A stretch of 64,000 nucleotides of DNA from Ravibacter sp964559125 (GTDB taxonomy: Bacteria > Bacteroidota > Bacteroidia > Cytophagales > Spirosomataceae), in assembly GCA_964559125.1 (NCBI GenBank), contig CAZLGW010000001.1:124001-188000 (forward strand), read 5' to 3'. Numbering within the stretch: the stretch's first letter is position 1; every line of letters begins with the position of its first letter. Positions 34,535 through 43,527 of this stretch are shown in pieces. A model generated the notes under the pieces. The model made no database searches. It was not told where the DNA came from and saw only the letters and a program-made list of their open reading frames with translations. A program made the translations under genes and the position numbers.

Positions 34535-36313
34535 ATGATTCATTCATTTCATATACCTGTACTTGGACTCGCTTACTCCGTAGACACACCTGTAAAGGTA
34601 GCGCCGCTCGGTATCTCTTCCGTATCCTCCATTGTAGACGATATTCTCCTGGAACGCATGCGGGAACATTATGCCCGGCAGGAGGGATTTCAATTTGAGC
34701 CTATCTCTGATAAAACTCCCGGCTTTCGCTCGAAACGGGTTACTGCCTATCTTAACATGATGCAAGAGTTGATCGATGCGCGTTTTGAGCAGATCCGTTC
34801 TTCCAACCTGGCAGATGGAGGCCAGCTCGCCCGTTATTTCGAACTGCTTCCCGATTCTTCTCCGTTAAAACAGCAATATACCGAATGGCTAGGGATGGAA
34901 CCGGGCGCCGTACGTGACGAATTGGAAAGCGCGCTCAAAAACGGGATAAAAAAGGGATCGGTCGATGTCAATATCATGGCAAAGGTCGATAAGTTAAACT
35001 TCGACGAGAAGGGAGAAGCGATCAACAGTGATGCGCTGGAGTCGCTGAAGGGATTTGCGGAAAGTATACTGGAGTCGTCGGTGGTGCTGTCGGCCGGTAT
35101 GAACCCGCGATTGTACAGCTACCTGGAGAATTTTCCCGATTTTTTTCCTGACAGCCAGGGATATATCAGGAAGCGGGTAATCCTGAAAGTAAGCGATTTC
35201 CGCTCGGCGCTTATCCAGGCAAAATTCCTGGCGAAGAAGGGGATATGGGTTTCTGAGTTTCGTATCGAATCGGGCCTGAACTGTGGAGGTCACGCCTTTG
35301 CTACCGAGGGATACCTTCTCGGGCCTATATTGGAGGAGTTCAAGACCAGGCGTACGGAAATGATAGGGGAATTGTTCGGACTTTATCAGAGAGCGCTTTC
35401 CGAAAGAGGAATAGAAAGCGGGCAGCCACCTCAAATGAGGATCTCCGTACAGGGAGGGATTGGCACGGCTGAAGAAAGCAGTTTCCTGCTGGAATATTAC
35501 GAGCTCGATGCTACCGGCTGGGGAAGTCCTTTCCTGCTGGTACCGGAAGCGGTCAATATTGATGACGAAACGATGTTGCAGCTCGCAGAAGCAGGAAAAG
35601 AGGATTTCTACATAAGTGGGTCATCGCCGTTGGGCGTGCCGTTCAATAACTTCCGGTTCAGCGCGGCTGAAAAGCAACGGCTCGAACGTATCGCGCAAGG
35701 CAGGCCGGGAAGTCCCTGTACCAAGAAATACCTGGTGTCGAACACCGAGTTTACAAAGGAGCCAATCTGCACTGCCTCGAGAAAGTACCAGGCTTTGAAG
35801 CTGAAAGAACTTCAGAACGCCGGCCTGCCTGAGGAAGAATACAGGAAAAGAGCCGACGAAGTAATGGAAAAGCTATGCCTTTGCGAAGGCCTGGTCACGT
35901 CGGCTTATATCAGGAATGACATATCCAGGAAAAAGAATACCACAGCTGTCGCGGTTTGTCCGGGGCCGAACCTGGCGTACTTTTCAAGAGTATTCTCTCT
36001 CGATGAGATGGTGAGGCATATTTACGGCAAGGTGAATCTGCTGATGAACGCCAATCGTTCGAATATGTTTATCAACGAGCTGAATTTATATATAGACTAC
36101 CTCAGGAAAGACATTGAGACGAATCTTCAGACCCTGACAGACAAAAAGCTGAAATACTTTACGAAGTTCAGAGAGCAGCTGCAAAACGGGATCCAGTACT
36201 ATAAGGAGTTGATTCCCAGGATAACAAACCAGACGGAAGCTTACCGGCTTAAAATGATGGAGGAGCTGCAGGAGATCGAAGCGAAGCTGGCAGGTCTTAT
36301 GGTAGCACAGTAG
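34535..36313 (+). CDS. Unknown 592-residue Cys-rich protein, possible FMN-type TIM barrel
   Basis: I do not recognise this family with certainty. The start at ATG 34535 is preferred to a TTG 60 bases upstream. It opens with VAPLGISSVSSIVDDIL, like the first strand of nitronate monooxygenase or GltB-type barrels. The segment RIESGLNCGGHAF (Cys250) and SVQGGIGTAEESSFLL followed by DATGWGSPFLLVPEA look like the phosphate-binding loops of FMN-dependent barrels. After residue 390 five more cysteines occur (395, 412, 448, 450, 475), which with Cys250 could bind an iron-sulfur cluster or other metal. The C-terminus (about 490-592) is helical and probably coiled. No signal peptide. A GC-rich terminator follows. 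It may be an oxidoreductase with a cluster, but this is inference. Confidence 0.6.
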   Translation: MIHSFHIPVLGLAYSVDTPVKVAPLGISSVSSIVDDILLERMREHYARQEGFQFEPISDKTPGFRSKRVTAYLNMMQELIDARFEQIRSSNLADGGQLARYFELLPDSSPLKQQYTEWLGMEPGAVRDELESALKNGIKKGSVDVNIMAKVDKLNFDEKGEAINSDALESLKGFAESILESSVVLSAGMNPRLYSYLENFPDFFPDSQGYIRKRVILKVSDFRSALIQAKFLAKKGIWVSEFRIESGLNCGGHAFATEGYLLGPILEEFKTRRTEMIGELFGLYQRALSERGIESGQPPQMRISVQGGIGTAEESSFLLEYYELDATGWGSPFLLVPEAVNIDDETMLQLAEAGKEDFYISGSSPLGVPFNNFRFSAAEKQRLERIAQGRPGSPCTKKYLVSNTEFTKEPICTASRKYQALKLKELQNAGLPEEEYRKRADEVMEKLCLCEGLVTSAYIRNDISRKKNTTAVAVCPGPNLAYFSRVFSLDEMVRHIYGKVNLLMNANRSNMFINELNLYIDYLRKDIETNLQTLTDKKLKYFTKFREQLQNGIQYYKELIPRITNQTEAYRLKMMEELQEIEAKLAGLMVAQ

Positions 36314-36340
36314 ATTTTCGTCTGTCCGACTTTAATAAAT

Positions 36341-36362
36341 GGGCCGGGTCCGGCCCGGTTTA
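36341..36362 (+). terminator. Terminator after the unknown Cys-rich gene
   Basis: GGGCCGG and CCGGCCC are almost adjacent inverted repeats, followed by GGTTTA, 27 bases after the stop at 36313. The stem is strong but the T-run short, so it may act partly as a transcription pause. Confidence 0.5.
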
Positions 36363-36391
36363 TATTCTGAAGGCAAAGAATTTTCGGACAG

Positions 36392-37726
36392 ATGGATACC
36401 CGCAGAAATTTTCTCAGGAAAACGTCGCTCATAGCAGGAGGGGCTGTTTTTGGCGCTTCGACAGGAAGCCTTTCTTTTCCCTTTGCCACCCGCAGGGTAG
36501 CTCCTTCCGACCAGCTCAACATCGGGACGATCGGTATAAAAGGTATGGGATGGTCTAACACCCGTTCGGCGCTGAAGATTCCCGGCGTAAATCTCGTTGC
36601 GGTTTGCGACATAGACCAGGAGGTAATAGCCGGCCGGATGAAAGACCTGGAGGAATTAAGGCCCGGCGCTTCTGCCAGGGTGAAGAAATATGGAGACTAC
36701 CGGCAACTGTTGGAAGACAAGGATGTGGATGTTGTGATAGTGGGTACTCCCGATCACTGGCATGCACTGCAGATGATCCACGCCTGCGAGGCCGGAAAAG
36801 ACGTCTATGTAGAAAAGCCTGTCGGTAACTCCATAGAAGAATGCCGCCGCATGGTGGCAGCGCAGAAGCGTTATGGCAAGGCTGTGCAGGTGGGACAATG
36901 GCAGAGAAGCCAGCAGCATTTCAGAGATGCCGTTGATTTCGTGCAGAGCGGTCAGCTTGGCAATATCCGTACCGTGAAAGTCTGGTGTTACCAGGGCTGG
37001 ATGAAACCCGGACCGGTAGTGCCCGACAGTGCGCCGCCTCAGGGTGTCGACTACCGGCAATGGCTTGGCCCTGCGCCGGTAAGGCTTTTTAATTCGAGTC
37101 GTTTCCATTTTAATTTCCGTTGGTTCTGGGACTATGCCGGTGGGTTGATGACAGACTGGGGAGTACACCTCATCGATTACGCGCTGCTGGGTATGAAAGC
37201 CGATCTCCCGAAAAGCATTGTCGGACTGGGAGGCAGATTCGCCTATCCCGACCTGTACGAGGAAACTCCCGACACGCTTACCACCCTTTATGAATTTGAC
37301 AAGTTCAATATGGTCTGGGATTCTGCAATGGGAATTGACAACGGTTCCTATGGACGGGATCACGGTATTGCCTACATCGGCAACAACGGGACGCTTGTGC
37401 TTGACAGGGGAGGCTGGGAAGTGATCGAAGAAAAAAGGGGCAGTAACAAAGTAAGCAAGCCGCTTACGGAGCGAAGCGACAACGGACTCGATAAGCACTG
37501 GGAGAATTTTGTGGATGTCGTCAAGACCCGGCGGTTTGAAAAACTCAACTGCCCGGTCGAGGCCGGCGCTCACGTTGCGACTGTCGCCCAGATGGGGAAT
37601 ATCAGCTACCTGACGGGCCAGAAGCTGGTTTGGGACAGGAACAAGGGAAGGTTTACCGACGAGGCAGCTAATAAAAAATACCTCGAAAAGCCATATCATA
37701 ACGGCTATAAACTACCGAAGGTATAG
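36392..37726 (+). CDS. Tat-exported Gfo/Idh/MocA-family oxidoreductase
   Basis: A 444-residue NAD(P)-dependent oxidoreductase exported folded. The N-terminus RRNFLRKTSLIAGGAVFGA is a twin-arginine signal. The Rossmann start is IGTIGIKGMGWSN; EAGKDVYVEKPVGN holds the EKP lysine; a C-terminal domain with GGLMTDWGVHLIDYALLG carries the conserved Asp and His. The family acts on sugars or cyclitols in the periplasm of Bacteroidota, probably with a tightly bound cofactor. It is a single gene between the unknown 592-residue protein and the OM barrel gene. The substrate is unknown. Confidence 0.9.
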   Translation: MDTRRNFLRKTSLIAGGAVFGASTGSLSFPFATRRVAPSDQLNIGTIGIKGMGWSNTRSALKIPGVNLVAVCDIDQEVIAGRMKDLEELRPGASARVKKYGDYRQLLEDKDVDVVIVGTPDHWHALQMIHACEAGKDVYVEKPVGNSIEECRRMVAAQKRYGKAVQVGQWQRSQQHFRDAVDFVQSGQLGNIRTVKVWCYQGWMKPGPVVPDSAPPQGVDYRQWLGPAPVRLFNSSRFHFNFRWFWDYAGGLMTDWGVHLIDYALLGMKADLPKSIVGLGGRFAYPDLYEETPDTLTTLYEFDKFNMVWDSAMGIDNGSYGRDHGIAYIGNNGTLVLDRGGWEVIEEKRGSNKVSKPLTERSDNGLDKHWENFVDVVKTRRFEKLNCPVEAGAHVATVAQMGNISYLTGQKLVWDRNKGRFTDEAANKKYLEKPYHNGYKLPKV

Positions 37727-37755
37727 GCGATACTGTTCAGTTGCCGCTTCCTGTA

Positions 37756-37787
37756 TTGTCGTATATATCGTCAAAACTCTAAATTTG
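37756..37787 (+). promoter_or_regulatory. Promoter of the POTRA/outer-membrane barrel gene
   Basis: TTG (37756-37758), a 21-base spacer and TAAATTTG (37780-37787) match the Bacteroidota -33/-7 promoter. Transcription would start near 37794, 14 bases before ATG 37808. Confidence 0.6.
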
Positions 37788-37807
37788 TTTATTGTAGTGA
37801 CGGATAT

Positions 37808-39649
37808 ATGGTTTTCATTCGGTTTTTGCTGTTGCTGATGTGTATGCTTCCCTGCTGTTTGTTCGGCCAGGAAAAATCCACGCTTACAACTGCCGAAAAG
37901 GATAGTATCCGCTATACCCGGCTTAAAGAAAAGTTTTATAAGCGTAAGATCACCAAAGGTATATACCGGCTTTTCTTTAACGATGTATATAACCGTAAGA
38001 GATCTTCCGGGGAAGTTGTCAATATAGACGCGAACCCTTTTGACGAATATGCCGGTTTCACAGTAAGAAAAATCGATATCCGCCAGCTGAACATGCTCGG
38101 CGAATCGGTGCACGATACCAACCGCGTAAGCAACGCGTTCCAGAATTTCGTGAGTACTAAGCTCCACCGCAACACCAGCGAGCAGGTAATCCGGAAATCG
38201 ATGCTGCTGTTTTCCGAAGGCGATATTGTAGATCCCATACTGTTCCAGGACAATGAGCGTATCCTTCGCCAGAATAATGCGATACTCGACGCCCGTATCA
38301 TCGTCGTACCGATCCAGGGCGATCTTAATCGTGTCGATATCCTCGTTATCCTGCAGGACATCTGGCCGGTTATACCGGAAGGAAGCTTCGGCGGCTTTAA
38401 TAACTTCAGGTTGGGGGTAACCAATCACAATGTACGCGGCTGGACGCATTCCAATACGGTTTCAGTCCGCTGGCGGGAGGTTGACACCCTTCAGCAACTG
38501 GGAATGAGGGCTATCTATACAATACCCTATATTGGAAGATCTTTTGTTTCCGGCCAGATGGGCGTGATCTGGGAGAGGGACCTGAAGCACCAGTTTTTAC
38601 GTTTTTCAAGACCCTTTTTATCGGTAGAAACAGTTCATGCAGGAGCGGTAGAAACGGGATTAAAGGAAATAAGGGAATACAAAAAAGAAACGGATAATGT
38701 AGAGGAAACGATCACCTATACCTCACGATATGGGTATTACGATATCTGGTACGGGAGAGCCTTCCGGTTTAACAGATTCGATGCAAGCCCTAATAAAAGG
38801 CTGGTAGCAGCAACCAGGTATTACAAATACCGCTATCTCAAAAGGCCCGAGGTCACACCCGACAGCAACAGGGCGTATTGGAACCAGAGCGCCTTGTTGT
38901 TCAGCTTCGGATATTCGGACAGGAACTACTACAGGGATCTGCTGATCTTTGGTTTCGGGCGGACGGAGGACGTCCCGGTGGGAAGCATGATGACGTTTAC
39001 CCTGGGCCGCGACATGACCGAATTCGGAAGCAGGGGATACGGAGGAGTAAGGTTTTCGAAAGGAGGGTACCTGCCGAACAACCTGGGCTATATATACGGC
39101 CTGGTAGATGCCGGCTCCTACCTGCAACTGAAGAAGGTCCACCAGGGGGTTTTGAGTACTTACGTGAATTACTTTACCCCCCTGCTGCCGGTGGGCCTCA
39201 GCCAGGTACGCCAGTTTGTTAATTTTCGCTATACGCAGGGTTTCAAGCGGGATGCACTGGAATATATCAATCTTACCGATGAATACGGGATCAGGGGGGT
39301 ATTTTCAGATCAGCTGGTAGGGAAGAAGCGTCTCAATATGGGGATGGAAACCGTGCTTTTCACACCGGGAAGTTTCCTGGGCTTCAGGGGAGCACATTTT
39401 ATCTTTGCCGATTTTGGGTTCATAGCCAATACGGACAAGCTTTGGAGCGGGAAGCTATACCAGGCCTACGGGGCCGGTGTAAGGCTGCGTAACGAGCACC
39501 TTACTTTTAAAACCATTGAATTCAGGCTGGCCTACTATCCCAATATCCCAACGCTTTCTACCGACTGGCGTTTCCGGGTGTCGGGAGTCACTACACTGAG
39601 ATTACAGGACTTTGATATGTCTGCACCTGAAATCGTTCCTTTCAGGTAA
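37808..39649 (+). CDS. Outer-membrane beta-barrel protein with POTRA-like domain
   Basis: A 613-residue exported protein of unknown function. The signal peptide is MVFIRFLLLLMCMLPCCLFG. Residues about 75-185 look like a POTRA domain (IRKSMLLFSEGDIVDPILFQDNERILRQNN, then ILDARIIVVPI and VDILVILQDIW; given here in separate parts), as in BamA, TamA and Omp85 proteins. The remainder is a run of alternating-hydrophobic strands with GYGGVRFSKGGYLPNN and a C-terminal strand TTLRLQDF. A barrel of the Omp85 superfamily is therefore likely. The stop at 39649 is one base from the stop of proC on the other strand. Confidence 0.75.
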   Translation: MVFIRFLLLLMCMLPCCLFGQEKSTLTTAEKDSIRYTRLKEKFYKRKITKGIYRLFFNDVYNRKRSSGEVVNIDANPFDEYAGFTVRKIDIRQLNMLGESVHDTNRVSNAFQNFVSTKLHRNTSEQVIRKSMLLFSEGDIVDPILFQDNERILRQNNAILDARIIVVPIQGDLNRVDILVILQDIWPVIPEGSFGGFNNFRLGVTNHNVRGWTHSNTVSVRWREVDTLQQLGMRAIYTIPYIGRSFVSGQMGVIWERDLKHQFLRFSRPFLSVETVHAGAVETGLKEIREYKKETDNVEETITYTSRYGYYDIWYGRAFRFNRFDASPNKRLVAATRYYKYRYLKRPEVTPDSNRAYWNQSALLFSFGYSDRNYYRDLLIFGFGRTEDVPVGSMMTFTLGRDMTEFGSRGYGGVRFSKGGYLPNNLGYIYGLVDAGSYLQLKKVHQGVLSTYVNYFTPLLPVGLSQVRQFVNFRYTQGFKRDALEYINLTDEYGIRGVFSDQLVGKKRLNMGMETVLFTPGSFLGFRGAHFIFADFGFIANTDKLWSGKLYQAYGAGVRLRNEHLTFKTIEFRLAYYPNIPTLSTDWRFRVSGVTTLRLQDFDMSAPEIVPFR

Positions 39650-39650
39650 G

Positions 39651-40457
39651 TCAGCCCCGTGCCAGTTCCTGAGACCGGTCCCGGGCTGCAAAAATCCCTT
39701 CCTGGAGATTCGTATCGATATCGCCTTCCCCGAAACGCTTCAGCGCAGCTTCGGTGGTTCCGCCTTTCGAGGCTACTGCCCGGATCAGTTCATCGAGGGA
39801 CTTTTCCGCATTATTGATCAGGTGGTAGGAACCCAACATAGTCTGCTTTACCAGCAGCGCTGATACCGAGTCGTCAAATCCCATTTTCTTACCCGCTTCG
39901 ATCATTGATTTTACAAGGTAAAAAAAGTAGGCAGGGCCGCTTCCGCTAAGGGCGGTGACGGCGTCGAGCATGGTTTCGTCCTCCAGGTAAACCGAGCGCC
40001 CGGTAGCATTAATCAGGTTTTCCACCTTCCTGAGCAGGCTGCTCTCTACTTCAGGAGTAGCGGTATAGGCGGTGATACCCATTCCAAGCATAGCCGGTGT
40101 ATTGGGCATTGCCCTTATGATGCGATGATGGTTTAGTGTGGCCCGTATCCGTTCTGTTGCGATCCCTGCCATGATAGAAAGAACGACCTGATCTGGCTTC
40201 AGTACTTCCTTTAAAGCGGCTCCTACAGCTGCGAAATCCTGGGGCTTTACAGAAAGAATGACCAGGTCATAGTCACCCAACTGAGCGTCGATGATGCCGG
40301 TGAGCACGCCGGGTCTGAAGCTTTCCCGGAGCCCTTCCTGCCTGTCGACACTTTTTTCTACCAACAGGAAGTCGGATGTTTTGACGAGATCATATTTCAG
40401 GAATGCATTAGCGAATGCCATTCCCATATTGCCGCAGCCGACGATTGCTATTTTCAT
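39651..40457 (-). CDS. proC: Pyrroline-5-carboxylate reductase
   Basis: Last step of proline synthesis: NAD(P)H-dependent reduction of pyrroline-5-carboxylate. The 268-residue protein begins KIAIVGCGNMGMAFANAF (Rossmann motif) and contains IRAMPNTPAMLGMGITAY and the C-terminal signature DAVTALSGSGPAYFFYL followed by KGGTTEAALKRF. Its ATG overlaps the stop of the upstream tlpA-like gene by four bases (ATGA), so the two are co-translated. It is the last gene of gatB-tlpA-proC. Confidence 0.96.
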   Translation of the reverse strand: MKIAIVGCGNMGMAFANAFLKYDLVKTSDFLLVEKSVDRQEGLRESFRPGVLTGIIDAQLGDYDLVILSVKPQDFAAVGAALKEVLKPDQVVLSIMAGIATERIRATLNHHRIIRAMPNTPAMLGMGITAYTATPEVESSLLRKVENLINATGRSVYLEDETMLDAVTALSGSGPAYFFYLVKSMIEAGKKMGFDDSVSALLVKQTMLGSYHLINNAEKSLDELIRAVASKGGTTEAALKRFGEGDIDTNLQEGIFAARDRSQELARG

Positions 40458-41602
40458 TTAAAAAGCTCTTCAAGTTTCTTCTCAAGTGCCATGCCGCGGA
40501 GATTTTTGGCTATTACACGCCCCTCCTGGTCGAGCAGGTAAGTAGCCGGGATCCCGTTGACACCATACTGAACCGCAACTTCAGAGCTCCAGTATTTAAG
40601 GTCAGACCCGTGAACCCAGGTAAGATTATCGTCTTTGATCGCTTTTATCCAGGCATCTTTATCCCGGTCGAGAGAAACCCCGTATATCTCGAAGTTTTTA
40701 TCCTTATATTGTTCGTAAAGCTTCACTACGTGCGGATTTTCTTTGCGGCAAGGACCACACCACGACGCCCAGAAATCCAGCAATACGTATTTGCCCTTGA
40801 GCGACGATAGTGAAACCTGCTTTCCGTCGGGATCGTTCAGGGAAAAATCGGGCGCAATATCCCCGACGCCGATACCCCTGATCCGCCTGACCCCGGCTAT
40901 AAACGCCTGGGCATATTTGGGCGAGGGATTTTCCTTCTGGAGTTTTTCGGCCAACCCTTCCAGTACCGGCAGATCGGTCTGGGCATTGAGAAAATTATTG
41001 GCAGTAAATACCGCTATAAAAGAGGAGCCCATTTCGGGAAACATCGTTTTGATCTGACCCATCAGCTCCCGCTCGGCCTTTTCGAACTTACCCTGTATTT
41101 CGTTTATTTTTTTCTGATCGTTTTTAAGGCTTGCTTTTTCATACTCTTCATTCCATGTCGTCACTTTACCCCTGAGATTGGCTACCAGTCCGAGTAACTT
41201 GTTGTAGTACTCCATGTTGGTCGATCCGGTGATGCTGCCCGAGGTAAGTACCCCGTCTTCATTTGTGTCACCCGCATCACCGGTAAAGGAGAAAGTCTCT
41301 CCGCCCTCAGCCAGGAAGTTGAGCCTTTGCGTGTTGGCAAGATTGATCTGGTAAACATTTCCGCCGTCAGATTCGGTCGCGGTGAAACGGAAGGCGCCCT
41401 CCTGGTCGAGTGTGGTGGAATCCAGGACTACCGGGTTTTGTGCGGCACCGAGTTGAAGATAAACTTTGGTGCCGGGAACACCGTTTTTAAATTTACCGCT
41501 AATGGTAAAGGGCTTTGGGGTAGGGGCTTGCTGCGCAATGCCGGCAGTTGAAATAAGCAGGGCCAGCAGTCCAGCCAGCCATCCAGTGTATGATCCAGTC
41601 AT
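40454..41602 (-). CDS. TlpA-like thiol-disulfide protein with DUF4369 domain
   Basis: A 382-residue exported redox protein. The signal peptide is MTGSYTGWLAGLLALLISTAG. DUF4369 occupies about residues 30-125 (GKFKNGVPGTKVYLQL), then a helical linker (130-240), then an AhpC/TlpA thioredoxin domain with SWCGPC (Cys-x2-Cys at about 282-285) and a GIPATYLLDQEG cis-proline loop. It probably reduces disulfides in the periplasm, for cytochrome c maturation or protein folding. The first in-frame codon is TTG, so ATG 41602, five bases after the gatB stop, is chosen. Translationally coupled to proC. Confidence 0.9.
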   Translation of the reverse strand: MTGSYTGWLAGLLALLISTAGIAQQAPTPKPFTISGKFKNGVPGTKVYLQLGAAQNPVVLDSTTLDQEGAFRFTATESDGGNVYQINLANTQRLNFLAEGGETFSFTGDAGDTNEDGVLTSGSITGSTNMEYYNKLLGLVANLRGKVTTWNEEYEKASLKNDQKKINEIQGKFEKAERELMGQIKTMFPEMGSSFIAVFTANNFLNAQTDLPVLEGLAEKLQKENPSPKYAQAFIAGVRRIRGIGVGDIAPDFSLNDPDGKQVSLSSLKGKYVLLDFWASWCGPCRKENPHVVKLYEQYKDKNFEIYGVSLDRDKDAWIKAIKDDNLTWVHGSDLKYWSSEVAVQYGVNGIPATYLLDQEGRVIAKNLRGMALEKKLEELFK

Positions 41603-41607
41603 GACCG

Positions 41608-43086
41608 TCAATTTAATTTTTTATTCAAAATCTGGTTTACAAGTTTTGGGTCGGCCGTACTGCCCGTCTTTTTCATCACTTCTCCTACAAAAAGTCCGAG
41701 GAGCCCTTTCTTCCCTTTTTTAAAGGCGGCTACTTTATCCGGCATATTCCCCAGTACTTCATCTATCAACGTTTCAAGTTCTCCTGTATTGCTGTTTTGA
41801 ATCCAGTTATTTGCCTTGGCCAGGTCTCCCGGGTGCTGATCCGGGTTTTCAAGCAGGGCGGGGAAGAGTTTCTGGGATGCGATGGTATGATTGATCAGCC
41901 CGCTTTCGATGAGTTCGACGACCTGGGCCACCGTTTCGGCCGGTACCGGGAAACGGGAGATGGTAGTACCGGAGTCGTTCAGGTACGAACGGACAGGCCC
42001 CATCATCCAGTTGGAAGCAGTCTTGAAGTGAGCAGTATGGGTGCAGACGGATTCAAAGTATACTGCCTGCTCTTTTTCGTCGCTGAGCACGGCAGCATCG
42101 TAGTCGGGCAGGCCATACCGGGTTACCAGCTTTTCCTTTACTTCCCAGGGCAGGGCAGGCATTTTTTTCCGGATTTCATTCAGCCATTCTTCCGAAATAA
42201 TGACCGGGCTGAGATCTGGATCGGGAAAATACCGGTAGTCGTTCAGCGTTTCCTTCAGCCGCATGCCGTAGGTCTTTTCCCTATCCACATCATACATACG
42301 GGTTTCCTGGACAATGGCTTCACCCCTGTCCAGGAGTTCTGCCTGGCGGGCCTGCTCATACTCGATGGCCCGCATAATGTTGCGGATCGAGTTCATATTC
42401 TTGATCTCTACCTTGGTGCCGTAAGCTTCCCGGCCGACTGGCCTCAACGAAATATTGACATCGGCACGCAACGAGCCTTCCTCCATATTCCCGTCGCTGA
42501 TCTCCAGGTAACGCACGATCCGCCTGATCTCGGTCAGGTAGGCACCGGTTTCTTCGGCCGAGCGGAGATCGGGTTCGGATACAATTTCAATAAGGGGGGT
42601 ACCGGCCCGGTTATAATCGAGAAGCGTGTCGGTATGGCTGCCGTCGTGCACCGATTTCCCGGCATCTTCTTCCAGGTGCGCATGATGAAGCCTGATGACT
42701 TTTTCTTCTCCTCCCCGGGGTGTAATCCTGACCCCGCCTCCTACACATACGGGAGCCTTGTCCTGGGTGATCTGGTAACCCTTCGGCAGGTCAGGATAAA
42801 AGTAGTTTTTCCGGTCGAAAACAGTTTTCCGGCTGATGGAGCTTCCACATGCAAGACCGAACCTGATGCCGAGCTCGATAGCCTTCCTGTTGAGTTTGGG
42901 CAGGGTACCCGGCAGCGCGAGGGTAAGCCTGCCTATATTCGTATTAGGTTCGGAACCGAAAAGGTTGTGATCCGAAGCAAAAATTTTTGATTCGGTAAGC
43001 AGCTGGCAATGAACTTCCAGGCCTATCACTGTTTCGTATCTTTCGGATACGTTCGCAGATTGTTTCTGAGGATCGTTTGTAAGCAT
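41608..43086 (-). CDS. gatB: Aspartyl/glutamyl-tRNA amidotransferase subunit B
   Basis: Converts Asp-tRNA(Asn) or Glu-tRNA(Gln) to the amide form with GatC and GatA. The 492-residue protein has the GatB start ETVIGLEVHCQLLTESKIF, the kinase-like VGGGVRITPRGG and FPDPDLSPV segments, and the GatB/YqeY tRNA-binding tail ending ...DPKLVNQILNKKLN. gatB leads a gene string with tlpA and proC and is divergent from gatC, with only 111 bases between them; both have a TAnnTTTG element. gatA is not in the window. Confidence 0.97.
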   Translation of the reverse strand: MLTNDPQKQSANVSERYETVIGLEVHCQLLTESKIFASDHNLFGSEPNTNIGRLTLALPGTLPKLNRKAIELGIRFGLACGSSISRKTVFDRKNYFYPDLPKGYQITQDKAPVCVGGGVRITPRGGEEKVIRLHHAHLEEDAGKSVHDGSHTDTLLDYNRAGTPLIEIVSEPDLRSAEETGAYLTEIRRIVRYLEISDGNMEEGSLRADVNISLRPVGREAYGTKVEIKNMNSIRNIMRAIEYEQARQAELLDRGEAIVQETRMYDVDREKTYGMRLKETLNDYRYFPDPDLSPVIISEEWLNEIRKKMPALPWEVKEKLVTRYGLPDYDAAVLSDEKEQAVYFESVCTHTAHFKTASNWMMGPVRSYLNDSGTTISRFPVPAETVAQVVELIESGLINHTIASQKLFPALLENPDQHPGDLAKANNWIQNSNTGELETLIDEVLGNMPDKVAAFKKGKKGLLGLFVGEVMKKTGSTADPKLVNQILNKKLN

Positions 43087-43094
43087 ATCTGCTT

Positions 43095-43102
43095 CAAAAA
43101 TA
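43095..43102 (-). promoter_or_regulatory. Candidate -7 element next to the gatB start codon
   Basis: Read leftwards, TATTTTTG fits TAnnTTTG and is followed by eight bases before ATG 43086. The transcript would be leaderless or nearly so. No -33 TTG at the normal spacing was found. Confidence 0.4.
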
Positions 43103-43144
43103 CAACAAAAACCGGTTAGGGAGAGTCTGGTCGGCTAAACTTCC

Positions 43145-43152
43145 TAACTTTG
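43145..43152 (+). promoter_or_regulatory. Candidate -7 promoter element of gatC
   Basis: TAACTTTG matches TAnnTTTG exactly, with transcription expected near 43159 and a leader of about 40 bases before the GTG start at 43198. The -33 region is degenerate (GGTTAG). Confidence 0.5.
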
Positions 43153-43197
43153 CAGTCTGTCATAACAATTTTATTCAGCAACCTTCTTTAAAAAAAA

Positions 43198-43485
43198 GTG
43201 GAAATAACTCCTGAAATGTTACATAAGATAGCTCATCTTGCCCGTTTGGAAATTAAACCGGAGGAAGAGGCCGAGCTCACCCGAAGCCTGGGAGAAGTCT
43301 TAAACTGGATGGAGGAGCTGACAGCGGTAGACACTGAAGGTGTTGAGCCTCTTACCCATATTACAGGTGAAACGAACGTATGGCGTGATGACGTTGCTGA
43401 AAACGACCTTGCACGCGAAGATGCGCTGCAGCTGTCCCCGCAACGGACAGATCTATATGTGAAAGTACCGAAGGTAATTGAGTAA
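43198..43485 (+). CDS. gatC: Aspartyl/glutamyl-tRNA amidotransferase subunit C
   Basis: The small structural subunit of the tRNA-dependent amidotransferase, 95 residues, as in the family. Motifs are MLHKIAHLARLEIKPEE, LGEVLNWMEELTAVDTEGVEPL and VWRDDVA. The start is GTG at 43198 (weak Bacteroidota start, A-rich upstream); a later ATG at codon 7 would cut the first helix, so GTG is preferred. It is transcribed away from gatB. Confidence 0.93.
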   Translation: MEITPEMLHKIAHLARLEIKPEEEAELTRSLGEVLNWMEELTAVDTEGVEPLTHITGETNVWRDDVAENDLAREDALQLSPQRTDLYVKVPKVIE

Positions 43486-43527
43486 AGCGCTTCGTTAACC
43501 GCCTGTAACCTCAGACCTGGCACCTCG

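Noticed and set aside
41797..42990. A 397-codon open frame opposite gatB
   Set aside because: gatB motifs are clear on the other strand; the long open frame follows from its codon usage and shows no protein-like pattern.
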